NCBI GenBank assembly: GCA_021464415.1
Contig: CM038469.1
Span: 65,081,650-65,145,649, forward strand
From: Lonicera japonica
Lineage: Eukaryota; Streptophyta; Magnoliopsida; Dipsacales; Caprifoliaceae
Reading direction: 5' to 3'
Length of the DNA: 64,000 nt
Of this stretch, positions 46,240 through 59,423 are shown one piece after another. Position 1 is the first letter of the stretch. Each line of letters begins with the position of its first letter. A program made the translations under genes and the position numbers. The notes under the pieces were generated by a model, which saw only the letters and a list, made by a program, of their open reading frames with translations, had not been told where the DNA came from and did no database searches.

Positions 46240-48950
46240 GTTAGGACTTGTCTTTTAATTTTATAAAATAAGAATATTTTGGTAATTCACATGTATTTTA
46301 CTTATATTTTCGTTTGAACGAAATATAGAGAGGTTATTTAACATTCCATGAAAGAAAAATTTTTTTCGGACCCAAACATTGGTAAGACATCCTAGATGCC
46401 GGGAAAAAAGCTTTCGAAGAATCTAGCCGAAGTGTAGTAATTTGTTGCGACACTATATCAGTATTGCATCATCATTTACTCCACCATTGACAATATGCCA
46501 AAGCAATCACCTCACTAAGATAATTTTCATCACTAGTAGTACCACGATTCTATCATCAACGTAATTGTCTTCACGCCCTACACCATTGTTAACACCACAA
46601 TCTATGTATTATATTAAGCGCTAGGACTCTAGGAGGATATGGAACTCACATTTTGGTTTACACATGAAATTCCAAGATTACCTTTCATTGGTTTAAAAAA
46701 ACAAATAATACTTAAAATGATTAGAACCCATGACTTCATGTATAAAACACACGTCTTAACCACCCCATTAAACACCGTTACATAACCAGAATATATTAAA
46801 TAGTCTACTTAGTACCAAGAAATACAAATTACCATGAGTGTCCCATGAGTTATATTTACAAAGATGCAATTTATTCCAATCCATGAAGATAAGCTATGAA
46901 ATCCCCTAGAAGCACCTATAACTATTGGTCCCAAAGAAGCAGTTTATTTCACTATGTCCACAAAAAGTTAGCAAAAACATTATCCTGTATTTGATGATTC
47001 ACAGATCTATATATATGTGCATGTGTCGAGGCAATCATGCTAATTGCAGTAAAGTACAAAATTTAAAAAGATGTTCGTGACGTTTATGTAAACTCGCATT
47101 AGCTCAAAAGTGTTTATACCATGCATGGTAACATGTTTATACCAAGGTCAAATTATGCATGGTAACATGTTATTAATTTGAGTTTTTTTGTTAAAAATGG
47201 TAACATATTTTTTCTAGTATTTTTTGTATCCCATATTAATTTTTTCTTAGATGATATATTGTAGGAAACTATAATCAATCAATTAATGAGCGCTGAAAGC
47301 AATTCTTTGAGAAACAAGTATTCCGATTTAGTAGTTTACTTTTCTATATTTGGTTAAGTGTTAATACGTGTTTTAATTTTGATTTTTTTTTCTGGATATT
47401 GTCAAATGGTTAAACATCTAGGGTCACACTAAGTAGTAGTGTTTGATTGAACAATTTTCAGTAGATTTAATTTAATTTCTTTTAACCTTTTTTTTGGGTC
47501 ACTTTTAACTTTCTTTTTGCTAGTCTAGTAAAATAGTTTCCTGGAATCCAATTCCTTTTTCAATTACTCTTCTCAAATTCAGTAAATTAATGATATAATA
47601 ATTAATAAGTGATGGAGAAAATGCCTCTGATCAAATTTGTGTGGCTCTTACTCAATAAGGGATCGTGGATTTCAATCTCATGAAATTGAAAAAAAAGAAG
47701 CCAGTCGCGAAAAAAAAAAGTGAATGAACAAAGTGGGCAAAGAGATGCCCTAGCATTTTGGGCACAATGCCATATCACAGTGCTAGCGTGGTGGTGGAAC
47801 ACTTACCTGACTCGGTAGATGAAGTGGTAAAAAATTTAGTTGAAAATCAAAAGCCTCCAAATACAATTATTGGCAGTTGGCAGCCAACCTGTCCCTTCCC
47901 TCTTCCTTACTTTGTTCACATATATTTGTATATACCATACAAATTCTGTGGCTTGCAGGTGGGTTACCTTCTATTTACTTTTACATATAGACCTCCGGAT
48001 ATTGTCAAAAGCCTAATAGCAAAGTATTATTTTTTATATTTAACAAAGAAATAATAATGGTAATATAATTAACAATAATGTATTTCTTTTAAATATAAAA
48101 TGAATATAGGTAGCTTTGTCCCAGGAAAAAAAACGGTGACATGTGCCAAAGATACTACCGAGTGTAATTACTTACGTATTTGTTTCTTGAGCTCTTTAAG
48201 TATGTGTTTGCAAACGGTTGCAAATAATTTCAAAGTTTTTTCTTGATTTTCATTTTCAATATTAAACTACCTACGTGCAAATTAAATAATAAATGAATCG
48301 CGTATGCACAACTTAAAAAAAAAATAGATGTTACAAATTAACATACTTCACATTTATATGATTATGGTTCTGATCATACAGGGTAAGTTTCTTTTGAATG
48401 TTGCATGTCTAAACATTAGTTTTATCCTACTGTAGGATGCATGCTAAAAATCACAAGTGATGGATCTGTCACGGTAACTAGTTTGTCTCTTTTCCCTATA
48501 AAATGCGATATTGTCTCATATTTTCAGCTGATTTTTTTTCGTCACTTTATGATATATATAGAGTTTAAATTGTTAATGATATTGTGGAGGAAACTATGAT
48601 TAAGTGAAAAATGTGGTGTGTAAATATTTTATATTACTGTGAAAAATATATTTTGTGTCTCTAAGCTAGTATTTCCAATGCCATTATTGAAAGTGATATT
48701 TTTTTTCGATCTAGTTACTATTTTATCTGTGCATTTAAACGAATAAAAAATATTAAATAAAATGATGAATTATTATTATGTATGTGATAAAAAAAAATTA
48801 GCATTATGTAGTTAATTCAATAATAAGGGCACGTTAATGATTTTTTTTAAGATGATCACAATATGCAATTAATAAGGAACGTTTTCTTATAAAATGCCAT
48901 CTTTTTTGTATTATATTATAAATAAAGCGTGCCTTTAGAGTATATATTAA
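46240..48950. other. intergenic DNA, no gene recognised
   Basis: The longest open frames here are under 100 codons and show no family features. Composition is AT-rich throughout. Confidence 0.4.
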
Positions 48951-48974
48951 CATTTTTTATTTTCTTATATATAA

Positions 48975-49140
48975 TCCGGTTTGATTTGAATTAGTTCAGT
49001 TTTGGACTAGCTTGCCCTCAAACCGGAACCAAACTATTCGGTTTTGGTTCGGTTTTTTTGTTTCCGTTTTTTTTCGATTCAGAGTTTTACGGATTGGTTC
49101 GGTCCGTTAGGTCAGTTTTTGGATCAACCTTAACACCCCT
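48975..49140. repeat. CGGTT-rich low-complexity tract
   Basis: Repeated 'cggttttggttcggttt'-type sequence ending 'aacacccctag'. Tracts of this kind are common dispersed repeats in plant intergenic DNA. Confidence 0.5.
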
Positions 49141-50000
49141 AGTTTGAGCGACAAAAGAGCCTCCAATAATTTGGTTATATTTAAAATGGTAACATAGGGA
49201 GAGCATATGTGCCTATGGCTCTCCCACGCACGGGCAATTCGATATTCTACAATAATTTTTTAGTTAGGGTAGGGTTTAGAATGCTCCTTTTTGCTTGTAC
49301 AATGTTTAAAATATTGCTCACTCATTTTTAATATTTCTTTTGAAGTACATCCACGTTGGATGATGATGGAAAAATTGAATCTTGATCTTGAGGATATAAC
49401 ATTACCTCTTAACCACTGGACAAATAAAAAGAAGATGTTCATTATTCTTAGTGTTATATTTACACTAATTTTGGATGTCTTGCATGTAGAATTTTAAAAT
49501 TAAATGAGTTACAATATCACTTATTTTAAGTTAGAATTTTTGGGAATGACACCTCATGCCATCGAATTTTAATTCGAAATTTTTAAATGGTAAAATATAG
49601 CAAATTTATTGCATGTAAAATTTCAAATTCTTCATAATTTTACCAAATAATAGACTTCCATTTTTTTGTGATCCAAATTTCGACTTTGACACAAATCCCA
49701 AGTTTTTTTTTCCTCCATCCAAACATAGGTTTAGAAAAAAAATATTACAATCAATTTTTTTAATAAAAATAATTAATTTATTTGATAAATAAAAGAATAA
49801 GTAGTAGTTACTTAAAATTACAATGTTCGCATGGGTTAAAATGTTATTAATATAAACATAGGGTAAAATGAGGCGGTTCACATTGTGTTGCCGTGATATG
49901 ACTTTTCTTGTAAACTAGTGTCTTTTTCAAATTTATTTTAGCAAATAGGTTGTTTCAAACTTATTTAGCTAAATAGGGTGGTGTGACCAGGGGACCACGT
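49141..50000. other. intergenic DNA to the edge of the pararetrovirus
   Basis: No element ends recognised. The exact viral-host boundary near 49.9-50.1 kb is not visible. Confidence 0.35.
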
Positions 50001-50079
50001 GAACCACTTGTAATTACAAATTTTTATCCTAATCTTTCTTGAATTAATCTTTTCTACCCTTAATGTTTTAAGGATAATA

Positions 50080-50765
50080 AATTAGTCTGGCCAATTTATA
50101 TCGTTTATATTTGGGTTTCTGTTATCGTTTATATTAAAATTATCTGATGGGTCCTTTACTGGTGAATCGCTATCTGGTTCACTTGGTGGAGAGGGTCTCA
50201 GTGTCTCATTCCAGCTTATCTGTTTGGACACTGATGGAGCTGTGAAGCGTTTAACGGTCTCCACGAGAAGTCTATTAAATCTAAGGCTTCTAGTTTATAA
50301 TCTGGAATATTCCAGTTTATATCATACACAATATCCTTAATGGGGTTTAGAAATCTGAGACCTCTAATTCCTCCGTTGTCTCGTAGGAATTATGCAGTTT
50401 CTGCAAGTCTTCGTATTTGCACAAACTTTAATTTTTCTAAAGTTCTTTGCAATATATGTTTAAGATCTTGAATACCACTGATAACGTCTATTTAAGCGTT
50501 ATCTCTTCATTAAGGGAGGTTTTTACGATGATGATTAACTTCCACTTCGTCTAGATTTTTTACTAAAGATTTAATATGTATGTCTGTAGCGATCTCTAAG
50601 TCTGCGAGTTTTCTTATTTCTCTAGATACCCATTTGTAAACGTGGTGTATATAAAGAAAAGTTCCTCTTGATCTAAAGTGTGCAGTACGCACAAGTCTTT
50701 ATTCGTCTGGATTAATTAAACTCCACCTTAGTATAGGTTGGGTATTTCTGACGTCTGTTTGGTTA
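50080..50765 (-). pseudogene. unidentified viral-like coding remnant downstream of the viral promoter
   Basis: Frames at 50692-50510 (…VYKWVSREIRKLADLEIATD…) and 50264-50082 (Pro/Asp/Asn-rich) sit about 500 bp after the viral promoter, where a pararetrovirus would start its first ORF. Codon-like continuity with several stops suggests an old gene. No family recognised. Confidence 0.35.
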
Positions 50766-51222
50766 ATGAAATTCTCAAAATCTCAGTGTATGATGCTTAT
50801 AAATTATTAATAAAACAAGTGCAAGGATTTTTTCTTATATTAAAATTTTAGCTAGTTATAAGTACTCACAATTAAGTTTAAACTGTAATATGCCTGAATA
50901 AAAAGTCTGGTCCACCTTACTTCCGATCGCATTTCTTGCATTCTTCTTCTATCTTAGGTCTGTTCTATCTCCTTTACATTTGTTCTCGCTGTTCATCCAC
51001 CTTCTAGGATTGGTCGTCCGTTTCTTGCCTACGCCTCAACGCCTCACGCACCATTTCTAACGGCTCACAGCTACGGAACCTACCTGCGACAACTCAAAAT
51101 CGGTACACTCACCAATCTTGTATGAATCAAAGAAAAAGTTCTTGCTGGGAACCCATCTAAAGATAGGTCTATATTTGGAAGTGATCAGGCAATACTAGAG
51201 ATACTTTGAAATTGTACATATT

Positions 51223-51374
51223 TTTATTCAAGAAATATTACTATTACAAACTAATTGCTTTCCTTTTGGCTAACTAAAGGAAGCTCTCACTCACTTATGC
51301 TCTAGAAAATAAATTAGGCTAAGTTACAATCGAAAAACTCTTACTTACAAATGAAAACTAATTCTCCTTTTATA
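51223..51374 (-). promoter_or_regulatory. pararetrovirus pregenomic promoter with early poly(A) signal
   Basis: On the minus strand ctctataaaaggag (TATA at ~51374-51367) is followed 146 nt later by AATAAA (51228-51223). This spacing matches the fragment at 477-630. No perfect TGACG element was seen upstream. Confidence 0.5.
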
Positions 51375-51429
51375 GAGGATATACATACTCTTTACCTATT
51401 AACAGCTGCTAAAATATATCTAGTTACTT

Positions 51430-52600
51430 GACAAGAATAAAAGAATTGCCCACAACTTTAGACGCCTTTCGACGAATAGTGATTGAAGGGAGATTCTTTT
51501 CTTTTGCTGAGGCAAATAGACAAACAAATATCTTTAATAATTCATATCGGGAGCTTCTTCATGGGCCCCATCAACATGTGATTACAACAATGATTACAAT
51601 AGCTTTTATAATTAAAAATAAAAAATGGCAAAGAAAATTATTCGTCTAGTCTAGCTTGGATAATTACAAGTCTGGGTTTGTCACTGCTTATGTTCCCTTG
51701 TGAACTGACGTCTTCTTCTTCATCTTTTATGTCATTGGGCTTTATCTGGTCACACGGTGATGTAGTCGTTTGAGTTGGAGTTGAAAATGGTTGCACCTTG
51801 AGCCTCTTAGGGTGCTCTAATATTCTTCTAGGTTTGCGACATTTGAGATTGTTGCCGGGATTATTACCTCTACGCTTTTAGTCTGTCTTCTGGTCATCCT
51901 TCCTTCAAAAGGTTCTTGGGCCTGGATGATCATGTCTTCTTATTAGCACACTGTGTACCATTTTTCTTCACTCAAAAGTTCTTCCATAATTCTTAGGATT
52001 CCTAAAGATCTGTTAACTTTTAAGGCTGTGGTGTTCTGTCTTCCTTTAATGGGCTCAAGTTTGACTGAACAGAGTCTTTCCTCGTCTAAAAATGGCTATT
52101 TTGCAAACCAGATGAGTTAGAATCTTCCAATCTCATGGTTAAATTCGGCTTCAGGCCTGATAGAATAACTTCTCAGGTAGAGAGGAAAATATTCTTTAAT
52201 TGTCTCAATGTAATTGGCTACTTTCTCACCAAAACAATATGCGTCTATGATTTCTTTTATGAAAATCTGTCCAATTTGCCATTGGCTGGCAAAGAGCTCA
52301 ATTACGATGTTTGTTTTCCCCAAATATTTATCTGAGGTATCTCAACATAAAATCACTTAATGAACGATGTGTCTCCTGAAATTTCTTTGTGAAAGATAAT
52401 TACTTATTTTTTAAGGTTTTTGAAATGTCTGAGTCTAAGTTTATTGTTTTTCATTGCCTACTTCACGTTCCTTCCTCAGGGGGATAAGTAGGTTGATGAA
52501 GAATCTCTTATTCTCATAAACAATATCTTTTTTCTTGTTTTCCTTTGGTGGAGCCGTCTGAGTTATGGCTCTAGCATATGATACATCTTGGGGTTTAAGA
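51430..52600 (-). pseudogene. viral last-ORF region, unrecognised
   Basis: Fragmentary minus frames (52323-52117, 52653-52441) lie between RNase H and the promoter. In several caulimovirid genera this position holds a transactivator/inclusion-body gene, but no diagnostic motif is visible. Confidence 0.3.
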
Positions 52601-52610
52601 GTTTTTATTA

Positions 52611-52806
52611 AGTTTCTGGGAGGAGATGATTTATCTGAGATATAGTAAGCCATTGCGTCCTCATAAATCTGCCTGTAGTAACGAAATTTTGTCTAAACTC
52701 TATTTTTAAGTTTCTAGGAGGAGCTGGATTTATCTGAGATATAGCAAGCCATTGTGTCATCATAAATCTGCCTATAGTAACAAAATTTTGTCTGAACTCT
52801 ATTTTT
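52611..52806 (-). repeat. 98-bp tandem duplication inside viral sequence
   Basis: Units 52611-52708 and 52709-52806 are about 90% identical (both begin agtttct.ggaggag and contain catcataaatctgcct-type sequence). The length is not a multiple of three, so any frame would be shifted. Confidence 0.8.
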
Positions 52807-52865
52807 AGATTGTTGGAATGATTCCACCATAGAGCTTCTATAAGGGTGAGAGTTTATTCAATAAA

Positions 52866-53204
52866 TTATCTCCCGAATTTAACCAAATCTGGAAATCTCT
52901 GGTTTAGTCTATAATCAGTGAAGAACATTCCTCTAATAATCTTATTATGCCTGCAAATTTCTTTGCTTCTCTTTCCTGGGGGAATAAGCACATCATCTAA
53001 ATTCTCCATAATAGGTCTTGGTGGTTTCAGCTTGTTTCTTCCGCTAGTCTGCATTTGTGGGTTGTTTTCATCCTGTAGATACTTGGCAACCTCAACTTGG
53101 TCAATGAATATGGTCTTTCTCTTGGAGCATTTTCCTGTCTCCATCAGTCTCATCTGATTGTCTGTAGAAATCATAAAATATACTATTAGATTTTTAGCAA
53201 ACAT
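52866..53204 (-). pseudogene. viral coding remnant after RNase H
   Basis: A 112-codon open frame rich in Lys/Arg (KCSKRKTIFIDQVEVAKYLQ…PPGKRSKEICRHNK). Its place directly after RNase H suggests the polyprotein C terminus or a separate ORF; not recognised. Confidence 0.4.
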
Positions 53205-53239
53205 GGGTTCCCTAAAAATGATATCAAGAATTGTATTAT

Positions 53240-54650
53240 TTTTTCCCTTAATATGAATTGTGCTAAAATTGTAATCACTAAGAGATTATTGCCATCTAAT
53301 TAGTCTAGTAGTTTTAAATTTATCTAGATTTAGGTCTCTAAATTCGAGTGCGTAACTAGAGTCTGTATACACCATATAGTGTTTAGGTCTTAAAAAGAGC
53401 ATATTTTTTTCTATTGTTCTTAAAATAGCGAGAACTTATTTCTCGTGAGTTGTATATCTAGTTTCGGGATCTGTAACATTCCCTGAGCTATATTTACACA
53501 ATTTTTTTTATTAATATGATAGTCTAAGGCATAGTAGATCACGCCCCATTGTTTATTTGAGGCATCTGTTTCTACTATAAAGACGTCATCTGCATTTGGC
53601 ATCTCAAGTCCAGAGATATTTTTGACTTCTTCTTTTAATTTAGTCATTATCTCTATATCGTCTTTAGTCTAATTAAATGGATTAGTCTTTTATGTTCCTT
53701 TTAGCTTAGCGGTGAGACTTCTTCTTTTTCTGGCTAAGTCTTTAAGATAGTCTGTAGCACAATGGAACAATCCAAGAAAGCTTTGTAATTGTTTTCTATC
53801 ATCGATTCTATCTGAGAAGTCTAAAATCTTTTTAGTAATATGGTTTAAAGGCGATATCTTTCCATGTCTTATATGGACTCCTATAAAATCTATTTCTTCT
53901 TGGAATAAAAGTATCTTTTTATGAGAGATAATAATACCATGAATATCAAACTGGGCTATTATTATCCTAAAATGTTCTATATGATCTTCTTCTGTGTGAC
54001 TTGCAATTAGTATATCATCAATGTATACTAAGCAAAATTATGAGTATTTTCTAAAAATGCCGTATATTCTTCTTTAGAAGACTTAGGGTGCATTTTTATA
54101 TCCAAATGGCATTACGAGCCACTCATACTTTCCTTGTGGTACACTAAAAGATGTCAATGGTATGGAGTTTGGATGCATTTTGATTTGCCAAAAATTGGAT
54201 TTACAATCAAATTTGCAAAATATCATTTTATTTTCAATAGGACTAATAAGATTATTCTTATATGGTATTTTATATAAGTCAAACTCATAATTTTTATTGA
54301 GAGTCCTATAGTCTAACACGATTCATCTATTTCCTCGTTTATTTTCTGATTCATTTTTAACATAAAATGCAAGGCTATTATGTCTATTACTGTTTTCTTG
54401 AATCATTCCACCCTTTAGTAGATCATTTATTCCTGTTTAATTCTCTATCTATCTGAGAGTATCATTTCTTATATGTGCCCCCATTTAGTAGATCATTAGC
54501 AACATGCATTATCTTTTTCCCATTTTTCTATAAGATTTTCTCTAGTCGTAAAAATTGCTAATTCTTTGATCTTTTTTTTTGACTTCTAAGGATCTACTAT
54601 CTATTTTTTTCTTCTTTATCATTTTTTAAACTATTAAGAGTTGTTGTCTA
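53240..54650 (-). pseudogene. pararetrovirus reverse transcriptase and RNase H (broken)
   Basis: The RT fingers/palm at 54319-54083 read MLDYRTLNKN, FCKFDCKSNFWQIKMHP, GKYEWLVMPFGYKNAP. The motif C segment near 54030-54010 reads YIDDILIASHTE. The connection and RNase H at 53900-53240 include FIVETDASNKQWG. The EWLVMPFG and CKS-type motif A combination is typical of caulimovirid rather than LTR-element RTs. Stops occur between the RT halves and after RNase H. The enzyme would copy pregenomic RNA into viral DNA; this copy is inactive. Confidence 0.85.
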
Positions 54651-54785
54651 GTGTGGTTAACAATTTCTTGTTGGATCAATGTTACTTTTTATAATATTTT
54701 TTATCTGGACAAGCGCATTTGTGTTTAAGAGGGGCAATAATTTCCTATATTTCACCACACTTAGCTGAAGAACTTTGAGAGGGGA

Positions 54786-54790
54786 CCCAT
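54786..54790. repeat. TSD of outer solo LTR, left copy
   Basis: cccat, repeated exactly at 59424-59428. Confidence 0.8.
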
Positions 54791-56030
54791 TGATAAACAC
54801 CTAAAAATGCCATATTTTATACCCCAAAAGCTTCTTGGTAATCCATTATTATTGCATAAACTGTGCTAATATTATCTTTTGTTTGCTTTATAAGTGAAAA
54901 GTGAAAATAATCCAATTTTGTGCCAAATTTAACTAACAATGCAGCAAAGATGTGTCAAAAAGCAATGGAAATTGTTTCAGTAGTTAGGCAAGCTTAAAAT
55001 TGATAATTGATCATGTTCTAAGAGGTGTGGAAGTCCAAAACCAAGAAGAAGTGCATTAATATTTAAGTGCACGAAAAATCTGCTTTTGATCATTTAGGTG
55101 ACAGTTCGGTATTTTGATCATAACTTTGCGCTCATAATTCAAAATTTTGTGTGCTATATATGGTTGGAAAGAAGACTCAAAGGGATATAACTTTCGTGTT
55201 TTGACGATCTTCAGATTCTAGCATCTTGATGGTGAAAAAAGGCCCTAAACCTACTGCCTGCGCACATCCGCATAAATGAGTGGTTGTATTTCTCTCTTAC
55301 GGGCCCTCTCCCAAGCCATTTATCTCATTATCCATTATGGAAGTGCACATAAATATTCTCCAGCAGCCCATGTTTTTAATCATCCCATCAACCAAGCCCA
55401 TTCTCTCATTTACCTTATCAAGCACCTTCCATTCCTAAAATTAACTTTCTTGCTCTCCACTCCATCTAAATTAATTCATTTTTTAAACCTTCCATTTTTC
55501 TCCCCTTAAAACCTAATACTTACACCTATAAATAAAGGCCCTTAGGCCCCATTCTAAACACACAACCACAAGAGAGAAATAAACTTGTGAAGAGATAGAG
55601 AGAGAAGGAGTCGCGCACACCACCGCCGGAAGAATCATTCAACCGGAGTTCTAAATTTTCAAGGAGAGTTTTCTTTATTGCAATTTTTATTATTATTTTG
55701 TAAGTTCCTCTTTGATATTGAGATTAATATTTTAATTTAGCAATAAAATTTTATTTAATATCATTCTTGTGTTCAATATTTATTATGGAAGGCTAATCTC
55801 CTTTCAAGGGGAGAGATGAAACCTCAATATTTAATTTAACTTATATTATTTCATGTAGTACCCATGTGCTTAATTTAATAAAAAAATCTTTTGATTGACC
55901 TCCAAAAGAGGCAATCCAATTTAGTGTGATTATTGATTTAAGAAACAAACTACACACCATAGAATTTTCTTGAGTTGATTTTAATCACTAAATTCTTTTA
56001 TAAACTTTAATTGTTAATATGGATGGGTTT

Positions 56031-58890
56031 TGTTAGAGTGATATACTAAAAGCCATAATTTTCTTATTGGTTGGATATGTTGTTGACCTAAGGTCTTAAT
56101 CTTATTTTGATAATAATAATAATAATAAAAAATTAATCATGTGTAATTTAACATGTTTCTTGATATAAGTATACAGTTCATTTACTTGGAAAATTCAAGA
56201 AAAATATGACAAGGATCAATCTTTCACTATTCGATCATTGGACAAGACAAGGAAGATCAAATCTCTCAATGCAAGTCATGAAGCACAAGGGATCAAAACA
56301 CTATATGAAAATCTTTAAAGAAAAAGCTTCAAATGAAGATAAATTCGAAGAAGCAAATCAAAGCATCCGAAGACATGTTAATTCAGTATTTAAGTGAGTG
56401 CTTAAGATTTATGTAAAGTTACTTTATTGATTAAATTTTTATATCTCAAACATATTCATGCATATTTTAAAAGATTGATTCAAACAACCTTGAAATTAAA
56501 TTTATTTGAAAAAACATTATTTTACAAAGACCGAGTTTCAAAATAAATTCATATTAATTTTAAATGATCATATTTTAAGCTATAATAAAAAAAGGTATCT
56601 TAGAAACATATCTCTGAGGTTCAAAAATCATTATAATTTTATTTGGAACTAAATTGTTAAATTGCAAAAATATTTTTATTTTACATTTAAAATTCGCTCA
56701 ATTTTTGCCCAGTTTTGATCTAACGGTAAGATGGAGGTCTTCCGAACTCCGATCATTTTGAAATTTTTACAGTAGTTAGACAACATCTCCTGGCACTTTT
56801 AACTAAAATTTGAGCATGATCCAACAGTCTAATTGGGAGAAATTAACAAAACAAATTTGAATTCTTTGTCAAAACTAGCTGTTGAAAAGTTTGAAAATGT
56901 ATACCTTGGAGCCAAAACCTTTATTAATCATCCCCAACGGTCATATGGTTTTGCAAGCTATATATATGATATCTTATACATGTTTTAACACACTTGAATC
57001 ATGCTACAAACTTATTTTACATATATACAAAGTTATTTAAGTATTCAATTCATTTTATTGATCATATTCTTCATTTTTTAGCTATATATTTTGATCAATC
57101 TTGATAACTATAGTGTGAGCTTCATTTTTAATCTTCAAATACTCTTGAGAGTTATTGTATTGGTGTGTATCACCACAAACAATTTATTCTTCATTTCAAA
57201 AGAGAGTTTGTCTTTTTGTAAAGCAAGAGAGCATATCTTGTGAGAAGTGTAGTGTGTATAGCTACATTGTGAGTGTTGTGTGCATAACGACATTTGTATT
57301 GAGGATTTGATCTTCACCCGAAAGGAGATCGGTTATAGTGGAAATTCTCGGGAAACTAACCGAGTGCAGAGTAGGGGGAACAAGCCGAACCGTGTGGACA
57401 AAAAATCTTCGACTTCGATCGGTTCAATTTTTTTATCTCTTGCTCTATTATATTGTGTTATTTATTCATTGTGTTTGGAATTAACTTTGTTTTTGATTGC
57501 TTGATAAATATAGACATCGAATATTTTTAAATCCATTTTAAAAATACAATTAAGTTTTAAAAAAAACCCTATTCACCCCCCCTCTAGGGTATTTTCCGAC
57601 CTACATATGTTATAAACTTGGTTTTGCTATTTTAATGAGAATCTTTATGGGCAATGGTTGCATTATATTATTTATTTAAATATTGTGCATGTGTGTCTTT
57701 TATTCCATATAGTAGATGATTTGGTGTGTAAAAGTATAGCTTACACACAGAAGATCATATCATCGGTTCTTGTGGAATATAAGTTTAATGATTCACAGTC
57801 TTAAATGGAATTGGACACCCATTGGTAGGATTGTAGCACAAGTTTTAGTAGTTTATCTTAACTACATGAAATGATATAGTTTTAACTCGTTGTGCTAGTA
57901 CACTTTGTGTGTATTGAATAGGACCAATTTGGGTTAATTGTTTTTTATATAGACTATATAAAACAATTTAAAATTTCATGGTTATTATGATTTCTTATGC
58001 TCTTAATCTTGAAATAATTAATAGACATATATATGTAGTGTTTGTTGTTTTGACTCATTAAGAGTGAGATTCATTTATGGATCAATAATCTTCGTGAATT
58101 GGATGACGACACTATATGTATGATGAATATTAATTATTGATAGAATCCACGTCCCAGTATAGGGATTGATGATAGCCCCTTGAGAAGCTTATAAGTTTTG
58201 ATCATGTCAAACTCTGCAGGTGGATTATGTTAATCTGACATGTCAAATAAGTTAAGTGGTAGGCTCAAGGATTAAGAAGTCATTTAAATATAATTATCAG
58301 TAATTTAATTTAAATGACGGTTATCTGTAATCTTAACGTGGGGAGAATAATAAGTATTTAATAACAAGGAGCTCGAAATATAATTTTAAGATAAGGATGG
58401 GAGTGCAATTATAATTCTTTAGTGGTGTAAATTATAATTTATGAAAGGAATCAATTATTAATCGAATTAGGATTCCGGTTTATCCATAGTAAGCCCAAAC
58501 ACTTATTTCTCTTTAGGGTCCCTATCGTAGCCTTATATATATGCCAGCCTTGCCTCTTCTCTTGACACAATAATTCTCACGAATTTAGGGTTTGTGCTGT
58601 AGAGAGTAGAAAAGGAGATCTTGGTGATACCGCAGCCCACACTCGGTACAGGATTACACGGCGAAAGGAATACGATAGAAGATCTTGAGGTTCTATCGAG
58701 CCCGTGTTCTCGATTTGTCTCTACCAATCCCTGTTCGTGCTGAGACAAAATCAAACCAGAGAGATCTCGAAGGTAAAATCCGATTCCGCACTAGGGTTTT
58801 ACATAAAAAAATTTGTTCAGTCTACCAAGCAATATTAAATGATGCTGGAACTAAGTTTCCATCAGTTGAACCTTTGTGTTTCTCTTAAGT
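56031..58890 (+). mobile_element. LTR-like block B nested in LTR A (ends approximate)
   Basis: Begins tgttagagtgatatac and includes a promoter/leader-like segment at 58530-58800 (tatatatatgccagcc, then agagagtagaaaaggagatc). It is interrupted by LTR C. The right end near 58890 and a target duplication were not found, so it may be an LTR or another repeat. Confidence 0.4.
56081..57605 (+). mobile_element. solo LTR C (1,525 bp) nested in block B
   Basis: TG...CA ends (tgttgacctaagg ... ttccgacctaca) with exact 5-bp target duplications tatgt (56076-56080, 57606-57610). The 3' end has the 'ccctattcaccccccctctaggg' type of sequence often seen at the end of plant LTRs. No internal region, so a product of LTR-LTR recombination. 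Confidence 0.8.
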
Positions 58891-59423
58891 GGCGATTCAT
58901 TGGAAGATTACTTTAATCCATGTTATTATTTTTATGAAAGAAGTAAATTGGATTTTACAAAAGATTTAAAATAAAAATTGATTTTAAGGTTATATCTTGA
59001 AATTACTAGTTTACTTGAATATTAAGATCATGCTACATACCATAGGTAACTTCTAAGTGTTTAAGTAAATTAGAATTTCTATTTTATCTTGGGTACATAC
59101 ATATGGTAATGAAACAATTAAATTAAAGTAATTGGTGGTGGATTCTTAACCCTTGATTTCTTTCAATATTTGATTAATCTCTCTTGTGAATTGCTAATTA
59201 GTTATTCTTTAATTTTAATTTTAATAATAAAAAGAAAAGAAAAATACTTTCCAAAATCAAAGTTGGTTTTAATTTGGCAATCTTAAGTTTTTTCTATAAT
59301 TTTTTATTCATTCCCCCGAGATTTGGATTGACCCCTTATTTTTTTCACTTTACCACGCCTAATTAGATTTTTGCAGATAATGATTTTTGTTTGCAGTCTT
59401 GATACGACTAGAGATGTGTAACA

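Larger units (their letters stand above)
54791..59423 (+). mobile_element. outer solo LTR A inserted in the pararetrovirus (with nested LTRs)
   Basis: TG...CA ends (tgataaacacc ... gatgtgtaaca) with exact 5-bp target duplications cccat. It contains a TATA-type promoter (cctataaataaaggc, ~55527) and a transcribed-leader-like stretch. No primer-binding site, polypurine tract or coding region, so it is a solo LTR. Without the nested block at ~56031-58890 its length would be roughly 1.8 kb. It separates the viral protease from the RT. Confidence 0.75.

Noticed and set aside
45475..46240. A single hAT-like element bounded by 'gggcagacccaag' and 'gggtttcagcccaactgag'
   Set aside because: The end similarity is weak, no target duplication is seen, and a SINE-like segment lies inside; evidence is insufficient.
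47758..48054. 98-codon plus ORF in the intergenic region
   Set aside because: No recognisable family, no conserved motif, and AT-rich chance composition.
55276..55509. 77-codon ORF in the outer solo LTR
   Set aside because: It lies in LTR sequence upstream of a TATA-like box with Leu/Pro/Ser-rich low-complexity content; it is not a gene.
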